33,458 bases of DNA from Burkholderiaceae bacterium (GTDB lineage Bacteria > Pseudomonadota > Gammaproteobacteria > Burkholderiales > Burkholderiaceae_E), in NCBI GenBank assembly GCA_019635275.1, contig JAHBZV010000032.1:1-33458 (forward strand), read 5' to 3'. Below are positions 1-6,951 of this stretch, in pieces (positions within the stretch are counted from its first letter, which is position 1; the number at the start of each line of letters is the position of its first letter). The position numbers were made by a program, and so were the translations under genes. The notes below the pieces were generated by a model that saw nothing but the letters and a program-made list of their open reading frames with translations, did not search any database and was not told the origin of the DNA.

Positions 1-861
1 ACGCTGATCGGCGTCGCGCGCCTCTCGTCGAACTGGCTGGTGGCGCGCCTCGCCTCGGCGTACGTCGAGTTCATGCGCAACATCCCGTTGCTGTTGCAGC
101 TCTTCGTCTGGTACGGGCTGGTCACCGAGTTGTTGCCGCCGGTGCGCGAGGCGTTCGCGTTCGGCGACCTCGCGTTCCTCAGCCAGCGCGGCCTGCGCTA
201 TGCCTGGCCGCAACCGTCGCCCGCCTGGAGCGCCGCGGGCTGGGGGCTCGCCGCGGCATTCGTGCTCGCGCTGGCGTGGGGCCACCTCGCGCGGCGCCAG
301 CAGCGCGCCACCGGAGCCCAGTGGCCGGTGATCTGGCCATCGCTCGCGCTGCTCGTCGCGCTGCCCGTGGCCGCCTGGCTGGCCGGCGGCGCACCGACCG
401 CGCTCGACGTGCCGCAGCTCGGCGGGTTCGACTTCCAGGGCGGCCGATCGCTGTCGCCCGAGTTCATCGCGCTGCTGGTCGGCCTCGCGACCTACACCGC
501 CGCGTTCATCGCCGAAGTCGTCCGCGGCGGCATCCTGTCGGTGCCCCGCGGGCAGACCGAGGCGGCCATGGCGCTCGGCCTGAAGCCGGTGCAGCGGCTG
601 CGGCGGGTGACGATGCCGCAGGCGCTGCGCGTGATCATCCCGCCGCTGACCAGCCAGTACCTGAACCTGACCAAGAACTCGTCGCTGGCGGTCGCCATCG
701 GCTATCCGGACCTGGTCGCAGTGGCCAACACCACGATGAACCAGACCGGCCAGGCGATCGAGGCGATCGCGATCCTGATGGCGGTCTACCTCGCGGTCAG
801 CCTGGCGATCTCGCTGCTGATGAACTGGTACGCAGCGCGCGTGCGCCTGGTCGAGCGATAG
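1..861 (+). CDS. aapQ: Polar amino acid ABC transporter permease AapQ-like, 5' truncated by window edge
   Basis: Inner-membrane permease of a general L-amino acid (AapJQMP/BztABCD-type) ABC importer. The frame is open from base 1, so the N-terminus lies outside the window; the GTG at 40 is an internal codon. The visible protein begins TLIGVARLSSNWLVARLAS and continues with MRNIPLLLQLF, typical of the HisM/AapQ family. The C-terminal half has the conserved cytoplasmic loop that contacts the ATPase (RGGILSVPRGQTEAAMALGL), then PQALRVIIPPLTSQYLNLTK. Several hydrophobic membrane segments are apparent. The stop lies 7 nt before aapM, so the genes are co-transcribed. The periplasmic binding protein gene (aapJ) is expected just upstream but is not in view. 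Family assignment is firm; substrate range is inferred from family. Confidence 0.93.
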   Translation, partial: TLIGVARLSSNWLVARLASAYVEFMRNIPLLLQLFVWYGLVTELLPPVREAFAFGDLAFLSQRGLRYAWPQPSPAWSAAGWGLAAAFVLALAWGHLARRQQRATGAQWPVIWPSLALLVALPVAAWLAGGAPTALDVPQLGGFDFQGGRSLSPEFIALLVGLATYTAAFIAEVVRGGILSVPRGQTEAAMALGLKPVQRLRRVTMPQALRVIIPPLTSQYLNLTKNSSLAVAIGYPDLVAVANTTMNQTGQAIEAIAILMAVYLAVSLAISLLMNWYAARVRLVER

Positions 862-868
862 CGCCGCG

Positions 869-1912
869 ATGACCTGGATCCGCGCCAACCTGTTCTCGTC
901 GCCGGCCAACGCGGCACTGACGATCGCGATGGTCGGCCTGCTCGCGTGGGTGCTGCCGCCGGCGCTGCGCTGGCTGGCGTTCGACGCGGTCTGGGGCCAC
1001 GCGCCGGCTTCGGCCTGCGATGCGGTGCGCGGACACGGCGCCTGCTGGGCGGTGGTCGCCGAGAAGTTCCGCTTCATGCTGTTCGCCGTCTATCCGTACG
1101 ACCAGCAGTGGCGACCTTCGATCGTGATCGTCGTGCTGTGTGCGTTGCTGGTCGTGTCGGGCGTGCGGCGCTTCTGGCGCCCCTGGCTCGCGGCGATCTG
1201 GGCGCTGGGCATCGCACTCGCCTTCTGGCTGATGGGCGGCGGCGCGGGCCTCGTGCCGGTGCGAACCGAGCAGTGGGGCGGGTTGCCGGTGACGCTCATC
1301 CTCTCGATCTTCGGCATCGCGTTCGCGTTTCCGCTGGGCGTGCTGCTGGCGCTCGGTCGGCGTTCGCGCCTGCCGATCGTCCGGTCGCTGTCGATCGTCT
1401 ACATCGAGGTGATCCGGGGCGTTCCGCTGATCACCGTGCTGTTCATGGCCTCGGTGATGTTCGCGCTGTTCCTGCCGGAGGGGATGCGAATCGAGCAATT
1501 GCTGCGGGCGCAGGTCGCGATCATCCTGTTCGTCGCGGCGTACCTCGCCGAAGCGGTACGCGGCGGGATGGAGGCGGTGCCGCGCGGGCAGTACGAGGCC
1601 GCCGAGGCGCTCGGTCTGCCGTACTGGAAGTCGATGGCGCTGGTGATCCTCCCGCAGGCGCTGCGCGTGTCGATCCCGTCGATCGTCAACAGCTTCATCT
1701 CGCTGTTCAAGGACACCTCGCTGGTCGTGATCATCGCGATCTACGACTTCGCCTACGCGGTGAAGAAATCGGTCGAGACCGACTTCGCGTGGAAGAAGTA
1801 CTTCATCGAGGCGTTCCTGTTCTCGATCGTCGTCTACTGGATCTTCTGCTTCGCGATGTCGAAGTACAGCCAGTGGCTCGAGCGCGACCTCGCGCGCGGC
1901 GAGCGACGCTGA
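869..1912 (+). CDS. aapM: Polar amino acid ABC transporter permease AapM-like
   Basis: Second permease of the Aap/Bzt-type amino acid importer, 347 residues and apparently complete. The N-terminal half holds a periplasmic-type insertion with the family-typical stretch [17 protein letters not shown]. The C-terminal half has the ATPase-contact loop [20 protein letters not shown] followed by [16 protein letters not shown] and KDTSLVVII. The ATG is 7 nt after the aapQ stop, and the next gene (aapP) starts 19 nt after this stop, so this is a tight operon. AapQ and AapM are expected to form the heterodimeric membrane channel. The call rests on family-specific motifs in both halves. The exact amino acids carried cannot be read from sequence. 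Confidence 0.94.
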   Translation: MTWIRANLFSSPANAALTIAMVGLLAWVLPPALRWLAFDAVWGHAPASACDAVRGHGACWAVVAEKFRFMLFAVYPYDQQWRPSIVIVVLCALLVVSGVRRFWRPWLAAIWALGIALAFWLMGGGAGLVPVRTEQWGGLPVTLILSIFGIAFAFPLGVLLALGRRSRLPIVRSLSIVYIEVIRGVPLITVLFMASVMFALFLPEGMRIEQLLRAQVAIILFVAAYLAEAVRGGMEAVPRGQYEAAEALGLPYWKSMALVILPQALRVSIPSIVNSFISLFKDTSLVVIIAIYDFAYAVKKSVETDFAWKKYFIEAFLFSIVVYWIFCFAMSKYSQWLERDLARGERR

Positions 1913-1931
1913 GCTTTCACGGGTATCCGCC

Positions 1932-2714
1932 ATGGCCGACACGATCCGACCCCCTTCCGCCGCCGGTGCGTCCTCCGACGCGCCGGCGATCCTGATCGAG
2001 GGGCTGAGCAAGTGGTTCGGCGACTTCCAGGTGCTCCGGGACGTCGACCTGCGCGTCGCCCGCGGCGAGCGCATCGTGATCTGCGGACCCTCGGGCTCGG
2101 GCAAGTCGACGCTGATCCGCTGCATCAACCGGCTCGAGCCGCACCAGAAGGGGCGCATCGTCGTCAACGGAACCGAACTGACCGACAACCTGAAGACCAT
2201 CGACAAGGTGCGCTCGACCGTCGGCATGGTGTTCCAGCACTTCAACCTGTTCCCGCACCTGACCGTGCTGCAGAACTGCACGCTCGCGCCGGTCTGGGTG
2301 CTGAAGAAGCCTGCTGCCGAGGCGCAGGCGACCGCGATGCGCTACCTCGAGCGGGTGCACATCGCCGAACTGGCGCAGAAGTACCCCGGGCAGATCTCCG
2401 GCGGCCAGCAGCAGCGCGTCGCAATCGCGCGCGCGTTGTGCATGAACCCTTCGATCATGCTGTTCGACGAGCCGACCTCGGCGCTCGACCCGGAAATGGT
2501 CAAGGAGGTGCTCGACACGATGATCATGCTGGCCGGCGAAGGGATGACCATGGTATGCGTCACGCACGAGATGGGCTTCGCCAAGGCCGTTGCCGACCGG
2601 GTGATTTTCATGGACCGGGGCGAGATCGTCGAGCAGGACGTGCCCGAGCGCTTCTTCGAATCGCCGAAGAACGAGCGCACCCGGCAGTTCCTCGGCCAGA
2701 TCCTGCACCGCTGA
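1932..2714 (+). CDS. aapP: Amino acid ABC transporter ATP-binding protein AapP-like
   Basis: Cytoplasmic ATPase of the amino acid importer, 260 residues. Walker A is GPSGSGKST at residues 52-60, the Q-loop region is [13 protein letters not shown] near 99-111, the signature is ISGGQQQ at 155-161, Walker B is IMLFDE at 175-180, the D-loop is SALD, and the switch histidine lies in VTHEMGF. All ATPase elements are present, so it should be active. About 20 residues of low-complexity sequence precede the ABC fold. It closes the aapQMP set. Its stop is 36 nt from the convergent end of the FAD-oxidase gene, with no evident intrinsic terminator between them. Confidence 0.96.
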   Translation: MADTIRPPSAAGASSDAPAILIEGLSKWFGDFQVLRDVDLRVARGERIVICGPSGSGKSTLIRCINRLEPHQKGRIVVNGTELTDNLKTIDKVRSTVGMVFQHFNLFPHLTVLQNCTLAPVWVLKKPAAEAQATAMRYLERVHIAELAQKYPGQISGGQQQRVAIARALCMNPSIMLFDEPTSALDPEMVKEVLDTMIMLAGEGMTMVCVTHEMGFAKAVADRVIFMDRGEIVEQDVPERFFESPKNERTRQFLGQILHR

Positions 2715-2750
2715 CCCGGCGACGCCGCATCGCGGCCGTGGCCGACGCGC

Positions 2751-4163
2751 TCAGAGCCTGAAGATCTTCCCCGGATTCATGATGTCGTCGGGGTCGAGCG
2801 CGCGCTTGATCCGCCGCATCAGGTCGAGCGCGTCGTCACCCGCTTCCTCCTCGAGGAAGCCGATCTTGTGCAGGCCCACCCCGTGCTCGCCGGTGCAGGT
2901 GCCGTCCATCGACAGCGCGAGGTGCACGATCGCGTCGTTCAGTCGTTCGGCCTCGGCCATCTCCTGCGGATCGTTCGGGTCGATCACCAGTACCGCATGG
3001 AAGTTGCCGTCGCCGACGTGGCCGACCATCATCGTGGGGAACTTCGCCGTGTCGAGGATGCGCCGCGCCCCGGTGATCGAGTCGCTCAGTCGCGAGATCG
3101 GCACGCAGGTGTCGGTGGAGATCGCGCGGCTGCCCGGACGCACCTGCAGGCACGCGAAGTAGGCGTTGTGCCGCGCGGTCCACAGGCGCGTGCGGTCCTC
3201 GGGGCGCGTGGCCCACTCGAAGTCCTGTCCGCCGTGCTCGCGCGTGATCTGCTGCGCGATCCCGGCCTGCTCGGTGACCGACGCCTCGCTGCCGTGGAAT
3301 TCGAAGAACAGCGTCGGCGCTTCGCGCAGAGTCGTGTGGCTGTAGGCGTTGATCGCGCGGATCGCGTTCTCGCAGACGTACTCGCAGCGCGCCACCGGCA
3401 CGCCGAGCTGGATGATCTGGATGACCGCGTCGATCGCCTGCGCCAGGCCCGGGAAGCTGACGACCGCCGCCGACATCGCCTCGGGCACCGGGTACAGGCG
3501 CACCGTCACCTCGGTGATCACGCCGAGCGTGCCCTCGGAGCCGACGTAGAGCCGCGTCAGGTCGTAGCCGGCCGACGACTTCTTCGCGCGTCGCGCGGTG
3601 CGCACCACCTTGCCCTCGGCGGTGACCACGGTGAGCCCGAGCACGTTCTCCTTCATCGTGCCGTAGCGCACCGCGTTGGTGCCCGATGCGCGGGTCGCCG
3701 CCATGCCGCCGAGGCTGGCGTCGGCGCCGGGGTCGATCGGGAAGAACAGCCCGGTGGACTTCAACTCCTCGTTGAGTTGCTTGCGGGTGACGCCCGCCTG
3801 CACCGTCACCGTGAGGTCCTCGGCGTTGACGGCCAGCACGCGATTCATCTGCGACACGTCGATCGACACGCCGCCCTGCACCGCCAGCAGGTGTCCCTCG
3901 AGCGAAGAGCCGACGCCGAACGGGATCACCGGCGCCTTGTGCGCGCGGCACAGGGCGACCGCGTCGGCGACCTCCTCGGTGGAACGCGCGAACACCACGG
4001 CGTCGGGCGGCGTGGGCGGGAACGGGGATTCGTCGCGGCCGTGGTGCTCGCGCACCGCGTGGGCCGTGCTGAAGCGCTCGCCGAACCGGGCGCGAAGCGA
4101 GGCGACCAGGGCATCGGGAAGGGGGCGCTTGAGCGCCTCGGCCAGCGCGCGGGGATGGTTCAT
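2751..4163 (-). CDS. FAD-linked D-lactate dehydrogenase / glycolate oxidase (GlcD/Dld) family protein
   Basis: 470-residue flavoprotein of the PCMH-type FAD-linked oxidase family, which oxidises D-2-hydroxyacids such as D-lactate or glycolate and passes electrons to cytochrome or quinone carriers. The N-terminal half has the FAD-binding signatures PVIPFGVGSSLEGH and FFPIDPGADASLGGMAATRASGTNAVRYG, and YVGSEGTLGVITEVTVRLYP. The C-terminal half has the metal/substrate motif GHVGDGNFHAVL and GTCTGEHGVGLHK, ending MNPGKIF as is usual. I chose the ATG at 4163 because GGAG lies 6 nt before it and MNHPRALAEAL fits the family start; the frame is open a further 32 codons upstream without homologous-looking sequence. 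Divergent from the cobalamin adenosyltransferase gene. The specific hydroxyacid cannot be decided from sequence. Confidence 0.9.
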   Translation of the reverse strand: MNHPRALAEALKRPLPDALVASLRARFGERFSTAHAVREHHGRDESPFPPTPPDAVVFARSTEEVADAVALCRAHKAPVIPFGVGSSLEGHLLAVQGGVSIDVSQMNRVLAVNAEDLTVTVQAGVTRKQLNEELKSTGLFFPIDPGADASLGGMAATRASGTNAVRYGTMKENVLGLTVVTAEGKVVRTARRAKKSSAGYDLTRLYVGSEGTLGVITEVTVRLYPVPEAMSAAVVSFPGLAQAIDAVIQIIQLGVPVARCEYVCENAIRAINAYSHTTLREAPTLFFEFHGSEASVTEQAGIAQQITREHGGQDFEWATRPEDRTRLWTARHNAYFACLQVRPGSRAISTDTCVPISRLSDSITGARRILDTAKFPTMMVGHVGDGNFHAVLVIDPNDPQEMAEAERLNDAIVHLALSMDGTCTGEHGVGLHKIGFLEEEAGDDALDLMRRIKRALDPDDIMNPGKIFRL

Positions 4164-4267
4164 GGCGTTCTCCGGGGAGCCGGCAGATTGTAGCCCGGTG
4201 ACAATGCCCGCGACGGCGTCGGGTTCGCGCCTGCGGCGCCCGCAGCCCGCGCGGTACACTGCCCGCC
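4164..4267. promoter_or_regulatory. Divergent promoter region between FAD oxidase and adenosyltransferase genes
   Basis: On the minus strand a TACAAT -10-like hexamer (4187-4192) lies 23 nt before the oxidase ATG, with GGAG as its ribosome site. On the plus strand TACACT (4255-4260) lies 7 nt before the adenosyltransferase ATG, with a CTGCGG 18 nt further upstream. The minus-strand -10 forms one arm of a dyad, ATTGT-N9-ACAAT (4187-4205), which could be an operator. All calls are by eye and unsupported by transcript data. Confidence 0.4.
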
Positions 4268-4819
4268 ATGGGACATCGACTCTCGAGGATCACCACGCGC
4301 ACGGGCGACGACGGCACGACCGGGCTGGGCGACGGCAGCCGCGCGCGCAAGGACAGCCTGCGGATCGCCGCGATCGGCGACGTCGACGAGCTGAATTCGA
4401 CGATCGGGCTGCTGCAGGCCGAGCCGCTGCCGGAACCGGTACGCGCCGCGCTCACCGACATCCAGCACGACCTGTTCGACCTCGGCGGCGAGCTGTGCAT
4501 CCCCGGCTTCGAGAACCTGCCGGAAGCACGGGTCGCGCGCCTGGACGAGCTGCTCGAGCACTACAACGCCGACCTGCCGCGGCTGCAGGAGTTCATCCTC
4601 CCCGGGGGGTCGCGCGCAGCGGCGATCGCCCACGTCGCGCGCACTGTCTGCCGCCGCGCCGAGCGCGCGATCGTCGCGCTGGGAAGCGCCGAGGCGGTCC
4701 GTCCGGCGTGCCGCCAGTACGTGAACCGCCTCTCCGACCTGCTGTTCGTACTGGCGCGCGTGCTCAACCGCCACGCGGGCGGCAGCGACGTGATGTGGGA
4801 GAAGGGCCGAACGCGCTAG
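4268..4819 (+). CDS. Cob(I)alamin adenosyltransferase, PduO type
   Basis: 183-residue ATP:corrinoid adenosyltransferase that makes adenosylcobalamin from cob(I)alamin and ATP in the cytosol. The diagnostic ATP-binding N-terminus TTRTGDDGTTGLGDG (residues 9-23) is present. VDELNSTIG (39-47), LPGGS (111-115), RTVCRRAER (125-133) and YVNRLSDLLFVLARVLN (151-167) are the other family motifs and include the salt-bridge Arg and Glu residues. Length is normal. It starts at ATG 4268; no good Shine-Dalgarno is visible and a TACACT hexamer lies 7 nt upstream, so the message may have almost no leader. It ends 17 nt from the convergent cyclic-nucleotide-domain gene. No cobalamin riboswitch or B12-dependent enzyme is seen nearby. 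Confidence 0.94.
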   Translation: MGHRLSRITTRTGDDGTTGLGDGSRARKDSLRIAAIGDVDELNSTIGLLQAEPLPEPVRAALTDIQHDLFDLGGELCIPGFENLPEARVARLDELLEHYNADLPRLQEFILPGGSRAAAIAHVARTVCRRAERAIVALGSAEAVRPACRQYVNRLSDLLFVLARVLNRHAGGSDVMWEKGRTR

Positions 4820-4836
4820 CGCGCCGGGGCCGCGCC

Positions 4837-5430
4837 TCACGCGTCGCGCGCGGCCTCGAGGTAAGACACCAGCTTGGCGCTGGTCTGGCGCAGGCGCTCG
4901 GACAGCAGTTGCACCAGCTTCAGCAGGATCTTGTTGCCGAGCTTGGGCTCCTCGCCCAGGACGAGCATCAGCGCGTCGCGCGTGAGCACCGCGATCCGGC
5001 TGTTCTCGAGCGTGACGCACGACGCGAAGCGCGGCTCGCCGTCGAACATCGACATCTCGCCCAGCGAATGGCCCGAGTGCGCCACGGCGATCCGCGACGG
5101 ATAGTTGTAGCGGTTGCGGCGCAGCACGTCGACCATGCCCTGCATCAGCAGCATCATGAAGTCGCCGGCTTCGCCCTCGTTGATGATCGTGACCCCCGGG
5201 GGCGCCTCGTACACGTACATGAACGTGCCGAGCTTGCGCGTCTCGTCGATGTCCAGGCCCGAGAACAGCGGCGTCTGGGCCATCAGCCCGTGAATCTGGT
5301 CGGCGAACTCGCTGGCGCGCCCGACCGGGCGAAGGCCGAGCGCGAGCAGCCGCTCGTGCGGCGTGCGCTTGACCGAACCGGCCGCGGTCGCCGATGCCTG
5401 CGGCACGGCGGTGCCCTTGACCGCTTCCAT
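4837..5430 (-). CDS. Cyclic nucleotide-binding (Crp-like) domain protein without DNA-binding domain
   Basis: 197-residue protein with a single cNMP-binding fold at about residues 50-165. It shows LFSGLDIDETRKL, GVTIINEGEAGDFMMLLMQGMVDVL, then the phosphate-cassette region SLGEMSMFDGEPRFASCVT and IAVLTRDAL. In a true cNMP binder the cassette usually reads FGE-(A/L)-AL-x-x-x-x-R-(A/T)-A. Here it is LGEMSMFDGEPRFAS, keeping Glu and Arg, so ligand binding is possible but unproven. The remaining about 30 C-terminal residues look helical, with no helix-turn-helix, so it is not a Crp-type transcription factor. The start at 5430 has a strong site, GGGAGG, 5 nt upstream. The frame stays open upstream into the aroG antisense region, but nothing there looks coding. 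Confidence 0.8.
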   Translation of the reverse strand: MEAVKGTAVPQASATAAGSVKRTPHERLLALGLRPVGRASEFADQIHGLMAQTPLFSGLDIDETRKLGTFMYVYEAPPGVTIINEGEAGDFMMLLMQGMVDVLRRNRYNYPSRIAVAHSGHSLGEMSMFDGEPRFASCVTLENSRIAVLTRDALMLVLGEEPKLGNKILLKLVQLLSERLRQTSAKLVSYLEAARDA

Positions 5431-5452
5431 GGCTACCTCCCGATTTTCGACG

Positions 5453-5479
5453 TTTATAGCATGTAATGCGCGCTGTCGA
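5453..5479 (-). promoter_or_regulatory. Candidate promoter for the cyclic-nucleotide-domain gene
   Basis: Minus strand reads TCGACA (-35-like, 5474-5479), 15 nt spacer, then TATAAA (-10-like, 5453-5458) preceded by TGC, giving an extended -10. The spacer is short, but an extended -10 tolerates this. Predicted transcription start is near 5446, leaving a short leader that contains the GGGAGG ribosome site. It implies the gene is transcribed independently of aroG. Confidence 0.5.
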
Positions 5480-5508
5480 GGCAGTGCTGCAGGCCTGCGC
5501 GGCCGCGC

Positions 5509-5525
5509 GTCGGCGTTTTGCCGAC
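5509..5525 (-). terminator. Hairpin downstream of aroG, possible weak terminator
   Basis: A perfect 6-bp inverted repeat (GTCGGC / GCCGAC) with a 5-nt loop lies about 43 nt past the aroG stop codon. No U-tract follows, so it is at best a pause site or part of a Rho-dependent terminator. It sits just upstream of the candidate promoter of the next gene. Confidence 0.25.
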
Positions 5526-5567
5526 AGGTGGCGGCCCGCGGCCCCGGCGGATCGCCGCCCGACTGCC

Positions 5568-6632
5568 CTACTCGTCCGCCTTCAGGCGCCGGGCGCGCAC
5601 GCCCTCGGCCAGCGCGTCGAGCACTGCGACCGTGTCGTCCCAGCCGATGCAGCCGTCGGTGATGCTCTGGCCGTAGACCAGCGGCTTGCCACGCACCAGG
5701 TCCTGGCGCCCCGCCTGCAGGTGGCTCTCGACCATCACGCCGAAGATGCGCATGTCGCCGGCGGCAAGCTGCGCGGCGATCGCCGACGTGACGGCCGTCT
5801 GGTTCTCGGGCTTCTTCTGGCTGTTGCCGTGGCTTGCGTCGATCATCAGCCGGCACGCCAGCGCGGCCGCGGCGGCCTCGTGGCAGGCGGCCTCGACGCT
5901 GGCCGCATCGTAGTTCGGCTTTCGGCCACCGCGAAGGATCACGTGGCAGTCCTCGTTGCCGTTGGTGGACACGATCGCCGAGTGCCCGCCCTTGGTGACC
6001 GACAGGAAATGATGCGGCTGCGAGGCGGCCTTGATCGCGTCGAGCGCGATCCTCAGGCTGCCGTCGGTGCCGTTCTTGAACCCGACCGGGCACGACAGCC
6101 CGGAGGCCAGTTCGCGGTGCACCTGCGATTCGGTGGTGCGTGCGCCGATCGCCCCCCATGCGATGAGGTCGGCGATGTACTGCGGCGTGATCATGTCGAG
6201 GAACTCGGTGCCCGCCGGCAGCCCCATCTCGTTGATGTCGAGCAGCAGCTCGCGCGCCGTGCGAAGGCCCTTGTTGATGTCGAAGCTGTCGTCGAGATCG
6301 GGATCGTTGATCAGGCCTTTCCAGCCGACGGTCGTGCGCGGCTTCTCGAAATAGACGCGCATCACGATCTCGAGGTCGGCCACCAGGCGCTCGCGCTCGC
6401 CGCGCAGCCGGCTCGCGTACTCGCGCGCCGCCTTCGTGTCGTGGATCGAGCACGGCCCGACGACGACGACCAGCCGGTCGTCCATGCCGTGCAACACGCG
6501 GTGGATCGCCTGGCGCGCGTCGAACGTGGTGGCGGCCGCGCGCTCGCTGATCGGGAACTCGCGCAGCAGGTGGGAGGGAGGCGCGAGCTCCTTGATCTCG
6601 CGGATTCGCAGGTCGTCGGTGGTGTGGGGCAT
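5568..6632 (-). CDS. aroG: 3-deoxy-7-phosphoheptulonate (DAHP) synthase, class I, AroG type
   Basis: 354-residue enzyme that condenses phosphoenolpyruvate and erythrose 4-phosphate, the committed first step of the shikimate pathway to Phe, Tyr and Trp. It follows E. coli AroG closely: DDLRIREIKEL at the N-terminus, VVGPCSIHD with metal ligand Cys61, MRVYFEKPRTTVGWKGLINDP, LDMITPQYIADL, GARTTESQVHRELASGLSCPVGF, then a metal-site His (ASHGN), Glu (MVESH) and Asp (ITDGCIGW). The region around SQVHRELASGLS matches the Phe-sensitive AroG form more than AroF as I recall them, suggesting Phe feedback. The ATG at 6632 has no strong ribosome site, but the family N-terminus fits. It lies 42 nt after a terminator preceded by a Phe/Tyr-rich leader peptide, so expression is probably attenuated by aromatic amino acids. 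Confidence 0.97.
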   Translation of the reverse strand: MPHTTDDLRIREIKELAPPSHLLREFPISERAAATTFDARQAIHRVLHGMDDRLVVVVGPCSIHDTKAAREYASRLRGERERLVADLEIVMRVYFEKPRTTVGWKGLINDPDLDDSFDINKGLRTARELLLDINEMGLPAGTEFLDMITPQYIADLIAWGAIGARTTESQVHRELASGLSCPVGFKNGTDGSLRIALDAIKAASQPHHFLSVTKGGHSAIVSTNGNEDCHVILRGGRKPNYDAASVEAACHEAAAAALACRLMIDASHGNSQKKPENQTAVTSAIAAQLAAGDMRIFGVMVESHLQAGRQDLVRGKPLVYGQSITDGCIGWDDTVAVLDALAEGVRARRLKADE

Positions 6633-6673
6633 GGCAGGCGGCGCTTTCTGGCAGTCGGGAAACGGGAAGAGGC

Positions 6674-6702
6674 AAAAAAAAACCGCCGGGCGGGGCCGGC
6701 GG
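6674..6702 (-). terminator. Rho-independent terminator (attenuator) upstream of aroG
   Basis: On the minus strand CCGCCGG (6696-6702), a 6-nt loop, and CCGGCGG (6683-6689) form a perfect 7-bp G/C stem, extended by G-U and A-U pairs and followed by nine T (6674-6682). The terminator lies between the leader peptide stop (6727) and the aroG ATG (6632), so it can only act as an attenuator of aroG. Its 5' arm is also exactly complementary to CCGGCGG at 6757-6763 inside the leader coding sequence (antiterminator). Confidence 0.88.
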
Positions 6703-6726
6703 CTTCATCGGATTCGGTTCGTTGCT

Positions 6727-6813
6727 TCAGGTCTGCGAACGCGCTCCCGACTCGTCCCGCCGGCGGCAGGAAAAGCCGAAGAAGTAAAAATAGAACGCGA
6801 CGCGGTGCAGCAT
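6727..6813 (-). CDS. Phe/Tyr-rich leader peptide of aroG (attenuator leader)
   Basis: A 28-codon open reading frame starts at ATG 6813 and stops with TGA at 6727-6729. Residues 7-14 are FYFYFFGF: five Phe and two Tyr in eight codons (6772-6795). Four of these use TTC, two TTT, one TAT and one TAC counting Phe and Tyr codons together with Gly excluded, unusually A/T-rich for this genome. The rest is Arg-rich (SCRRRDESGARSQT) and looks structural, encoding RNA segments. The start falls at the position where the promoter candidate would initiate. A ribosome stalled for charged tRNA-Phe or tRNA-Tyr would cover CCTGCC (6765-6770), freeing the next segment to block the terminator. Small leader genes like this are usually left unannotated. 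Confidence 0.85.
   Translation of the reverse strand: MLHRVAFYFYFFGFSCRRRDESGARSQT
6756..6770 (-). promoter_or_regulatory. Attenuator segments 1 and 2 (protector hairpin / antiterminator arm)
   Basis: Minus strand CCTGCC-GCC-GGCGGG folds locally into a 6-bp stem with one G-U pair (segments 1 and 2). The overlapping CCGGCGG (6757-6763) is a perfect complement of the terminator's 5' arm at 6696-6702 and is identical in sequence to its 3' arm at 6683-6689. Segment 2 can therefore pair with 1 or 3, and 3 with 2 or 4, the classic attenuation switch. It lies within codons 15-20 of the leader, directly after the Phe/Tyr run. Confidence 0.75.
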
Positions 6814-6819
6814 GAATCC

Positions 6820-6848
6820 AGTGTAAGGCCGGATCGCCGCCTCCGCAA
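6820..6848 (-). promoter_or_regulatory. Candidate sigma-70 promoter of the aroG leader
   Basis: Minus strand TTGCGG (6843-6848), 17-nt spacer, TACACT (6820-6825). The last base of the -10 is 7 nt before the A of the leader ATG at 6813, so initiation at the usual distance would make the leader peptide mRNA leaderless. Hexamers match consensus only partly (3/6 and 4/6). Confidence 0.5.
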
Positions 6849-6951
6849 GTCGGCCGCCCGGCGATGTGGCTTCGGCGTCGCGGACGGGTCGCGGGGCGCG
6901 GGGTCCCGCGGTTATCCTGCTGGCGATGAGCCGGCCGCCGAACCGGAACCC
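6849..6951. other. Divergent intergenic region between aroG leader and FUSC gene
   Basis: The sequence between the aroG leader promoter and the FUSC start shows one near-perfect palindrome, CGCGGG-GT-CCCGCG (6897-6910), immediately followed by TATCCT (6913-6918), a weak -10 candidate for the FUSC gene. The palindrome could be an operator. A nine-codon frame (ATG 6926) ends on the TGA overlapping the chosen FUSC GTG; I do not consider it a gene. Nothing else is evident. Confidence 0.35.

Noticed and set aside
797-2281. 494-codon antisense frame across aapM and aapP
   Set aside because: No recognisable motif; Arg/Asp/Glu/His-rich shadow of the ABC transporter genes.
4837-6708. One 623-codon protein across the cNMP gene and the aroG region
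   Set aside because: The upstream two thirds is a shadow of aroG in another frame; a promoter and GGGAGG mark the real start at 5430.
6727-6813. The Phe/Tyr-rich small peptide as a membrane toxin of a type I toxin-antitoxin pair
   Set aside because: No antisense RNA promoter is seen opposite it, the C-terminus is Arg-rich, and its place just before a terminator and aroG, with exact pairing arms, fits attenuation better.
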